64,000 nucleotides of DNA from assembly GCA_961205875.1 (NCBI GenBank), contig OY540816.1, forward strand, positions 9,868,701 to 9,932,700, written 5' to 3'. Of this stretch, positions 55,946 through 64,000 are shown piece by piece. The position numbers were made by a program, and so were the translations under genes. The notes under the pieces were generated by a model, which saw only the letters and a program-made list of their open reading frames with translations, ran no database searches and was not told where the DNA came from. Position 1 is the first letter of the stretch. Each line of letters opens with the position of its first letter. The DNA comes from Sialis fuliginosa. Taxonomy: Eukaryota > Arthropoda > Insecta > Megaloptera > Sialidae.

Positions 55946-57282
55946 TAGGGGTGTACCGGAATTCCGGTCCGGCCGGAATTTACGATTTTATTCCGGTTCT
56001 GGTTCCGGCCGGAACTAGAAAATTCCGGCCGGACCCCGCCGGAATTTTAAATTTTATTTCTACATTCTACTATTGTGTTCCTTAAGTCGTTAAGTATTAC
56101 CTAAATTTAAGTCCTAATCAAAGTGATACTTTAGTTCCACTTAACCTGAAAACTGTACACAAAAATGAATATTGTAAACATTTTTGATAAAATTATTGAT
56201 GGCAATGATACAGATATCATAGGTATAATAGTTTATGGTATTTCAAGCAAAGTAAGAAAATTAACTTTTTTAAAACTGTTTCGTTTAACAAAGCCTCCAG
56301 TGAATGCTTTTATAACTCGTTTGAAAAATAGATTCGAATATTTATATGACATGTTAGTAGTATTTTTTTAAACTAATATAAAAAAGAACAAAAATTATAA
56401 TACTTTGAAATGTCATATATTTAATATAGGTATTAATAATTTCTCTTTTTGCGTATAACTTGCTCCTCTCTTTTATCGTTTGTGTATTACTGAATATTTT
56501 TGGGATGATCAAATGCACAATTTATATCCAAAATTAATTATATTGAATTATATTAATTATATTAAACCAAGGTTTAATTACCTTGATGATAAGATAGACC
56601 TGTGAGATCGACGTAAAATTTAGGTTCAACTTAAGACTAAGGAACACTTAGATAAGGAACAGAAATAAGTTTGAGTAGTGAGACCGGGTATAAGAGATTC
56701 TCAAATAACAGTATTTTTGTAAAAAAAAAACATTATTATAATTTTATATTTTATTTTTAATGGAAATAAAAACTTCATAACGCAAAAACAATTTTTTTAC
56801 TTTATATTTTAGATATATTTAATTTAAATGATTACATTAATTAACCATCATAAAATAAATTGTTAGTAATACAAGATATATAATAAAAATGATATTTAAT
56901 TATTGATCTTTTTTGGAAAAATAATAGTTGTTCCCCATTTTTGGGTAACATTTTAGATATATTTAATTATTTCTAAATATCTGATTAACCACCTTCGATT
57001 TTATCCTTTTATAATTTATAATCGAAAAGAACGTATGATAAACATTTTATTAGAAACAACAATTTTGTTTCCTATACTATTTAAAATAATTAATTGTATT
57101 GATATAAAACGTAACCTATGTATAAAACAGTTTTATTGATATTCTTTATTTGTTAATATTTCATACAGAATTTTTTTGAAAAAATTCCGGTTCCGGCCGG
57201 AATTCCGGCCGGATTTTTTTCTTGAATTCCGGTAATTCCGGTTCCGGCCGGAACTCAAAATATCAGTTCCGGTACACCCCTA
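55946..57282. mobile_element. hAT element with CCGGCCGGAATT repeats, TSD ATCTGAAC (1.3 kb)
   Basis: The 5' end TAGGGGTGTACCGGAA and the 3' end TTCCGGTACACCCCTA are perfect inverted repeats. ATCTGAAC is duplicated at 55938-55945 and 57283-57290. Both ends carry several TTCCGGCCGGAA palindromes, likely transposase-binding sites. The interior is AT-rich. A 68-residue plus frame (56165-56371) starting MNIVNIFDKI is open but is not recognisably transposase. Confidence 0.93.
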
Positions 57283-57290
57283 ATCTGAAC

Positions 57291-58227
57291 AAAATTATAT
57301 TTAATCGATGCAATTGTTAATTATCTCTGCTCTAAACGAGTTTTCTGTCTGCTACCATATTCAAAATACTTTATATCAAGGTTTAATTGTAATTAGTTAA
57401 AAATTTGTAGCACGTTATTGTTCATCATTTAAATTAAAAACAATATTTTTGGTATATAATATAATTATTTTATCGTAAGAAAATGTTTAATGTACCGTTT
57501 TTGTAAAATTTCTTGACACTATAATAATTATTATTTTATAATCTTTTGGTAGCCAAATAAATTTTGTGATTATAAATACCATGTGAGTTCGTCCTTTACC
57601 GCAATATATACAAAGTATCCTGGCGACAAAAAAAGATATATTTATAATTACAATGACAGTAAAATATGTGAGTTTGAGTACCTACAGTACCCTCCTGCCA
57701 GTGATGTAAAATGTATTGACACTGTGATCATTGTTTTTTTAATCCTTTGGTAGCTAAGCTAGATAAAATTTTATAATTATAAATATAATTTAAATTTGAA
57801 AATAAGATTATTGTATATTTATGTTTTAGATTAGGGAAAACTATGGGTACATAACAACCAATGCTAGTCCGTATATGAAACTGTTACCAAAATTTTACGA
57901 TAGCCATCTTTTCTTAAATGTCAGTTTCACCATCATGCATATTATCCCGCAGAGGTGAATTTAGTATGTATGAGAGATGATATAGTTCCAAATAGACACT
58001 TCTCTGTTAATCACTTATCACTGAAATACTTTCAAAGACAATATAAAATATTTATTATTAATTAATTTTATAATTCAAAACAATTGATATAGGTATATTT
58101 TAAAATCTGAATGATACGCCAATGACTCGAGGAGCGATTTTTCGTGGAGCGATATGGTAACAACGCTAGGTTCTTTATCTTTCCTTGTCTAAAATTTATA
58201 TATTGTATTTCTTTACTGTTTCGATGA
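57291..58227. other. AT-rich DNA, no gene seen
   Basis: Two similar short segments (around 57520-57570 and 57710-57790, sharing TTGACACT and TTTGGTAGC words) suggest an old local duplication. No gene. Confidence 0.4.
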
Positions 58228-58235
58228 CTTATTAA

Positions 58236-58527
58236 TAGAGATTGGAAAAATAGTTGTTATTTTTAATGAAATAGTTATTAGTTGAATTTTTTTTCTGAAA
58301 AAAATAGTTTAAATAGTTTTTTTTACGATTTAATAATAAATTAGTGCAAACGAAGCTGTAAAAAGTGTCGCAAAAAGTTTTAAAATAGTTGGAAAGGTAG
58401 TTGCAAATAGTTGATTTCAAATTGTGTTCAATCAAACCAGTCTTCTGAAAACGATGGAGATATGTAATAAGAATTACAATAAATGCATTTTTACGCAATA
58501 GTTGAAAAACTATTTTTCCAATCTCAA
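58236..58527. mobile_element. hAT MITE (AACTATTT-rich), inverted sister of 28168-28456
   Basis: TAGAGATTGGAAAAATAGTT at the left and ACTATTTTTCCAATCTCAA at the right. The flanking octamers CTTATTAA (58228-58235) and CTTATAAT (58528-58535) match at 6 of 8. The interior is the reverse of the 28168 copy. The 88-residue minus frame is entirely element-derived. Confidence 0.82.
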
Positions 58528-58649
58528 CTTATAATCGTACTTTTTAAAAATATTTGATCTATGCATTCATAAATCTAAGTCAACAAAGTTTAAGAACTTA
58601 TAATTCATATTTTATAAAAAAGCAGATACGAATTGATGTATGAATGACA

Positions 58650-58960
58650 TAAAATCATTAAACATCGTAACGAGATCAGATTTGTGTGTGTGTGTGTGTG
58701 TGTTTGTATGCAGGCCATATTGATCCGACTGATCACGAGGTCGATATAAGTGAATGAAACCACAAAAAACGTCCAGAGCCGAGCTAGTACGCCGTTTTTT
58801 TTTCACTTGACAAAAAGCACTACAGAGTAATTTTTTGCATGGCGGGTAATGCACAGCCAACTTTTTACAGTTGAGACATTTCTTGTACAGCTTTTTGCGC
58901 CGTGACTTTGAACTTGTACTCGAATATGCTACAGTGTTCTTTTTTTCTCCAAATTATTTA
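58650..58960. promoter_or_regulatory. Candidate conserved non-coding element with a GT microsatellite
   Basis: A (GT)n run of about 18 bp lies at 58684-58702. Downstream unique sequence includes GTCCAGAGCCGAGCTAGTAC, GCATGGCGGGTAATGCACAG and TTTGCGCCGTGACTTTGAAC; the last contains a nuclear-receptor-like half site. The 82-residue minus frame crosses the microsatellite and is unlikely to be real. Confidence 0.28.
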
Positions 58961-59510
58961 TAGTTTTTCTTTGGCGAAGTTAAAACTGGAGCTGTGCCTT
59001 CTAAGAGAGCGTGTACGGCATTAAATTTATGTAGAAATAAAATGGGTATTAAGTGATCGTAAAATAAAGGAAAAAACTACATTTTAGCGGTTCATATATT
59101 TTGTCGTTAGAAATATGCTTTTGTATTTTTTTAATAAAAAATGTTTATATAGTAGAATAATGATTTATAGACGAGATAAATAGGTATGTGAGAATATTGT
59201 TAAATAAAGTTAAATACGCGTTTTATAAATATCATAATATGAAATTTGGAAGTTACACTGATTATTAATTTTTATCTATTTTTTAATTTTAATAATTTTT
59301 ATAATAGTAAACTTATAAATATATCCTCCTTATTTTCAATTATTTTCATTAATCTTGTATTTTTTATAATAAATGACAATATTTCATAACAATATTTTGG
59401 TATTATTTACAGTACTTTATAATTAATAATATATTAATAGCTTGACTATCAGGAAAAAATTGATGAACTTATAATTATGTCCTCCAGTGTATTAGTACAT
59501 TATATAGTGG
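58961..59510. other. AT-rich DNA, no gene seen
   Basis: Nothing is recognised before the TA-flanked element. Confidence 0.45.
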
Positions 59511-59512
59511 TA

Positions 59513-60415
59513 GGGGAAAGCATTGTACTTTGGGACATTTTTAACTTTTTTAATTATTGCACTGACATCTTTTGTGCGAATACAATAATCTTTTAACCCT
59601 GCAGACATTACAATTGTAGGCACCTGTTACCAAACAATCATTTTGCTATCACCATAGCGTACACCACTATTCATTGTTTAATAAGTAGATGATTTTTGTC
59701 CCAAGGCACAACCTACGGTTTTACATTGGTACAGCGTGAATATCAAAGCTTTTAAGATGTGGAAATGAAGCAAGACCTAAGTAGTAAATGTTTTTTGTTA
59801 TGAAAATATGTTAAACATAATTATTATTAATAAGGTTCAGAAGAAGTCGAAAATTGCACAACTCTTTTTTTAACAACTTCTTTCTTTGGGCATAATTTAC
59901 CTTCCTTACTACCTTTTTTTTACTCTTTTCCACTTCAATTCTCTGCTTCTCTGGTGTGTCGGTAGCAATCATATACTTCCCAAGATTTCGTCCTATACCA
60001 CAGGACACGTCCCAAGGTACAACCAAAAAATGTCCTAAGGTGTAACCAAGCACACTTTTCACAAAATAAATTTTCTAATGTCTAAAAAAAATTACGATTC
60101 AACAACTTCTTGCATATTGCTTGCTTAAATAATGCCGCATTAATAGTTAATATTACATCAGATAATGTCAGTAATAATGCTTAGCTTGTTTGTATACGAT
60201 CTGGAAGTTGCAGCAAAATTTTACTTTCAAGGTACAAGAACTATAATCTGACACTTAATGCTTCGAACAATGACTGCAACTGAAATAAATTGGTGAGCAA
60301 ACAAGAGACAGGGTTGCCAATATAACATGTAATTCTGAGAGTTACAGCTACAGTGGTTGGATTTCTAGAGCAATTGTCCCAAGGTAAAACCATCCCAAGT
60401 TACAAGCCTTTCCCC
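59513..60415. mobile_element. TA-flanked element, TTGTCCCAAGG family, longest copy
   Basis: TA (59511-59512) then GGGGAAAGCATTGTACTTTG; right end GTTACAAGCCTTTCCCC then TA (60416-60417). Motifs of the type TGTCCCAAGGTACAAC recur near both ends and inside (about 59698, 60010, 60378). The copy at 6796-7433 lacks the middle. On the minus strand a frame within 59811-60062 gives ATDTPEKQRIEVEKSKKK then a further Lys/Arg-rich stretch. This is compatible with the basic tail of a pogo-type transposase, though too short to prove it. Confidence 0.82.
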
Positions 60416-60417
60416 TA

Positions 60418-61102
60418 CTTATAGCAAAACAGTAAAAATACTTGATTATACAATATTATACATATTTGTCATGCTGTAGTTAATCTTTCATTAGTAATAT
60501 TGGTATTACTTCTCGATTTTCAACTTTTACTAGTTACCGTACTAATGTAAGATGACATATCTAAATCATTAATACATATAAGAGAGAAAATAAAATACAA
60601 GTTCATATAGATTCATATCTCAAGCCTTTGTTTATTATACTTCACACTTGATAAAACTTTTAGATTTTTTTTAAATAACAATTAACACGTCCTTGATTGC
60701 TATTAATAATATTAATAATTATATATTGCAATAATTATACATAATACACACATTTGTATTACAAATTTCTATCGATGATTTTTTCCTGTATGTATCAATT
60801 AAACGGAACGATTTTTATCTAGAGGTCAGTAAACATAACCCCTTCTAAATAACCCTGACTTATCTAGAATGCGCATTCAGGTCTATGTTATTTAATTACA
60901 TGTGTATGTATTTCTAATTAGCTAATACTAATCAAAACTATTTCTCTAGATAATTATAATATATTGCATATGCAAATGTACTGATTGTTTATCATTGGGA
61001 AACAATTGATGTATGAATTCAGTGAATAAACATATAAAATTTCTCAACTTTCATTACTATGTAGTATTTTCCAAGTGATATTGATTAACTTTTTAATTTT
61101 AG
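60418..61102. other. AT-rich DNA leading to the candidate terminal exon
   Basis: No repeat boundaries are seen. The 3' part contains the branch-site-like TTGATTAAC and the T-rich acceptor tract of the exon that follows. Confidence 0.4.
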
Positions 61103-61212
61103 GTATAAATAAGTTTTGTGAACAAATTAAATTGGGAAATATCAGTTATAATAATACTTATTTAGACCGCTATTTAGCAAAAGTCAGAAAATCTGAAGAA
61201 TTTTGCAATTGA
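61103..61212 (+). CDS. Candidate terminal coding exon of the same unidentified gene
   Basis: The acceptor TTGATTAACTTTTTAATTTTAG precedes it. In phase 1, as left by the exon at 13171-13240, it reads GINKFCEQIKLGNISYNNT then YLDRYLAKVRKSEEFCN and TGA (61210-61212). The C-terminus would be mixed-charge with two Cys. I recognise no family. An open run of 35 codons in such AT-rich DNA is moderately unlikely by chance, and the phase agrees, but the 48-kb separation is unproven. The 3' flank runs at once into a MITE fragment (61226), which could supply the 3' UTR. Confidence 0.38.
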
Positions 61213-61225
61213 ACCATGGTTAACT

Positions 61226-61365
61226 CCTATCGCGGACAACCAAAATCGGAGCAAACTTAGGGTATTATTCTACACCACTTTTGTAACATATCCTGTAAGT
61301 ATTAAAACTGTACGCAAAAATTACTATTTTAGGTACTTTTTAGCCTAGCCAGCATGGACTATTAG
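61226..61365. mobile_element. Diverged half copy of the 4070-4460 foldback MITE
   Basis: GCAAACTTAGGGTATTATTC, ATTACTATTTTAGGTACTTT and GCCTAGCCAGCATGGACTAT follow the right arm of the 4070 element in order, with about 15-20% differences by eye. It begins 14 bp after the stop of the candidate terminal exon. Confidence 0.65.
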
Positions 61366-61449
61366 TTGTGCCAAAAGCAGTTAAAAATTATTTTGCTTCA
61401 TCGTCGTTTTAAAATGAGACAAAAAAAATGTTCTTCGATTTAAAAATTT

Positions 61450-61620
61450 TAAACTTGATTTTTCCGTTTTAGGTAAGACAAACACTTTTTGTTCTGTGTC
61501 TGTCTGTCTGTCTCCTGAATTCTTGTCACACGCATAACTCATGAACCACTAAACCGATATTAATGAAACTTAGATGGATGGTTTTAAAATCATTTTTAAG
61601 GAAAGAGGTGACATCCCAAC
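61450..61620. repeat. Dispersed-repeat fragment (CTGTCTGTCTGTCTC)
   Basis: GTGTCTGTCTGTCTGTCTCC then CATGAACCACTAAACCGATA and TTAATGAAACTTAGATGG match the group of insect repeats with a 'hand-over' CTGAACCGAT box. No boundaries. Confidence 0.5.
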
Positions 61621-63660
61621 ATATTTATTTTTTCAAGATATCTCAAGAACGACATTCATTACGTGAAAAATCTATAGAATTTTTTTTGTAGAGCGTTCAA
61701 TTTCCTATAATATAGGTCTACAATGTTTTTGTAAAATATTCCCTTACAACAATTTATCTCAATTTGACATATTAAGTGTCATTTTGACGTTTTAAAGGTC
61801 ATTTTGACGTTTGCATAAATTTAGATTTAGATTGAAATTGTCTAAAAATTTAAAAATTACGAAAAAATAATCAGGTGCGTCTTGAGAAAAATTTCGAAAT
61901 AATATTTTTTAGTAAAATTGTATAAAATTTAAATGGTTAACCAATGCCAGGTAATTTATCTGAACACTATCGGTTTTTATTTTAATTATTTAAATTCTTT
62001 CATAATATAATTAACTAATTTTTGTGAATTTAGTACAATTAACTATTAACTACTCTGTAAAACTGTATTAGTGAGAATTCACTGATTTATAGTGAATATT
62101 CATAATTTAAATAGTTAAAAGTATACTACTACGAATTAGTGATTATTCACTTAAGTGAACAGTCACTTTTTAGCTGTAACAGAATCTAAGGTTTTTATTT
62201 TATTTATTTTTGTTGTCAAAAACTGGAATATCTAATCTAAAGAAAACACATTAATTATTTAATAAGCATAAATAAATAGAAAATCATCACGCATGATAAT
62301 AATCTCTTATTAATCATTCATAATCTAACTTCATGTTAGTTATGAATATATGAATTATCACATAAAGTAATTTATGAAAGAATAAAAATTAATGAAAAAC
62401 GTTTATTGCAAACACACTAAAAAGTTATATTGAATAGATTTTTCAAGCTTTGTATACATACCTGATTTATTGTTAATAACTCACTTGAAGCAGTTGATTC
62501 ATATACGTTGATAAATCGAAGTAATGTAAAGTGACTAATTCAATTAATGAAATAACCACTAATTCAGTTTTAGAGAGTATACTAGCAAAGTTATTATACC
62601 CAAAGATAAAAAAAATCAAGGGGTACCCCCATTTTATATGATACGATGATGATATGAAAATGTAGGTTTTAATCTTTTTTTTTTTACTAAAAAATGGTAC
62701 AAAAAAGGGATCGAAACTGTAATTTCGTATATATGTCCTCTCGAGTTACCCCTCTATAAAAATGTACTGGACGGAAAATATCTGAAAAAATTATGTTAGT
62801 AGGGCTTTGGTGATACTATACTAATAATATTTTAAATAAATTGAGGAAAAATCCATTAAATAGAAATCAAACACCTATTACTTAACTACCTTCATGCAAA
62901 AATTACACCAAAAGTTCTTAATTTTGAAATTCACCTGAATTTCAGAATCACTTCCTAAAATCGGTCCTGCATATCATCTTTGAGATAATTTCTACCATAA
63001 CTATTTAATAGCGAAGCAGAGTTGTTTTTTGCACTACAAAACATTTATTCAAAATCAATCGCTCCCAAGGTCTCTGTCTCTGTAACACCTTAAGTACCTA
63101 CCTAATTATACGAAGTATGAAATGCATTATTTTCTATATAATTAATTGATTTGCATATCAACACACAATGCGTACCCGATCTGCACGCAATGCTTCTACT
63201 GTGTCAAGAATACTTGCATTTTTTATTTCAAGTTTATTATGGATTAAATTAATTGTATATACTATGAATAATACCTATATCAAATCACTATCAATTTATT
63301 TATTTATTATATCGAATTATTAAAAATACTTTATTTATTTATTAGGTACGAGTATATCAAATTAATAAAAATATTTCAGTTACCTTTCAAAGCTTAAAAT
63401 AATTATACTTAAGTACAAGTACTTTATACAAAAAATGTACTTAAATACATACATAAGTAGATACTTTCCGTAATTATATATACATTTTTACAATTGCAAA
63501 TAATTACACACATTTGTATTTATTTGGACCTGAAAAGTACTTTTATCATATTTTTATATTTAAGTATATTGTTAAGTATTTTTAATGTATTTAAATACTT
63601 CAAAAGTAGGTACTTAAGTGCTTTTTTATGTGAGTACAAGATACAAATACTTGTGTTTGG
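61621..63660. other. AT-rich DNA, no gene seen
   Basis: TTTTGACGTTT occurs twice near 61790-61810. No exon, RNA gene or element with ends is recognised. ORFs of 98 and 64 residues near 63494-63790 overlap on opposite strands and cross the repeat below. Confidence 0.45.
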
Positions 63661-63663
63661 TAC

Positions 63664-63800
63664 AGTGGTGCTGGAGTCATGGAGGCCAGGGGGAGAGGAG
63701 CAGTTGCCCCTCAAAAATTTTCAGTGGGGAGGCAATGACTACTTTTTTCTCCCTTCAAAATTCGGATCCTGTTTTTTAGGGTGGGTTTGAAACGATGTGC
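63664..63800. mobile_element. Possible hAT left end
   Basis: CAGTGGTGCTGGAGTCATGG then GCAGTTGCCCCTCAAAAATT resembles the start of hAT-type non-autonomous elements in this window. No right end or duplication could be identified. Confidence 0.35.
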
Positions 63801-63940
63801 AATTATAAAAATCTGTTTTCTGTCATTTTTTTACTCTTAAAAATTCTTTAATTTTTGTAAACTGATGTTAAAGCTCACAAACAAATTGTAAAATGTAACC
63901 ATGAGTCTAGCCAGAGGCAAAGAAAAATACAAAGTGAGTA

Positions 63941-64000
63941 CAGTGAAACCTCGTTAGTACGTTTTTTTTCTTTTTTTAAGTCCCGGCATTCTTCCACAAC
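63941..64000. mobile_element. Tc1/mariner or pogo-type left end, running off the window
   Basis: TA (63939-63940) then CAGTGAAACCTCGTTAGTAC is a typical TA-flanked CAGT terminal repeat. The rest lies beyond the window. Confidence 0.5.

Noticed and set aside
58684..58702. GT run as a possible regulatory Z-DNA site
   Set aside because: An ordinary short microsatellite with nothing else to support function.

Overview
This is an AT-rich, gene-poor eukaryotic window, almost certainly from an insect. Lepidoptera is the most likely order. The support is several dispersed repeats of a lepidopteran type: a GGCCAAGTGCGTGTTGGGC start paired with a CGAAACCCTAAAAA end, a GACCAGCCCGCGGCTTCGCT motif, and a GCTGAACCGATCTTGATGAA motif. 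There are no bacterial-type genes and no long ORF. Most open frames are chance openings or shadows of transposon sequence. No search could be run, so family names rest on terminal repeats, target duplications and short protein motifs read directly.

The only host-gene candidates are on the + strand. The best is a 70-nt internal exon at 13171-13240 with good splice signals. It could be followed about 48 kb later by a terminal exon at 61103-61212 in the matching phase (35 residues, then a stop). A weaker alternative terminal exon lies at 44438-44502. I do not recognise the protein. On this reading most of the window is one very large intron.

Scattered through it are CpG-richer, apparently single-copy islands that stand out from the AT-rich background: 6139-6645, 17098-17320, 19148-19380, 20815-21085, 23725-24085, 27740-27975, 33022-33250, 36890-37240, 41640-41860, 44130-44240, 49869-50110, 54295-54600 and 58650-58960. 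They hold homeodomain-, CCAAT-, E-box- and PHO-like words and are the best candidates for cis-regulatory DNA. The island at 49869-50110 looks most like a promoter.

The rest is a dense, nested transposon landscape. (1) About fourteen short hAT-type elements are seen; at least eight have perfect 8-bp target duplications. (2) Several TA-flanked inverted-repeat families each carry their own short motif, repeated inside the element (4504, 6796, 11577, 33481, 48035, 55049, 59513). (3) There are CAGT-ended mariner-type MITEs (43735, 53498) and a mariner transposase relic (2494). (4) Two piggyBac-like TTAA elements are present (4070, 16319). (5) A 5'-truncated Penelope-like element with a decayed GIY-YIG endonuclease lies at 41890-42556, and a separate inverted pair of Penelope-type ends at 11183-11473; both have hammerhead-like motifs. 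(6) A LINE C-terminal relic is cut by a hAT insertion (51686-51897). (7) A repeat family carries full TGACGTCA (CRE) sites (34751, 45323, 52563). (8) Tandem arrays occur at 15038-16050 (501-bp unit) and 16582-17097 (172-bp unit, three copies), and a perfect 38-bp-arm palindrome at 14952-15029.

Several insertions are documented inside the window by an uninterrupted second copy of the host sequence. This gives direct evidence for element boundaries and for the order of events.
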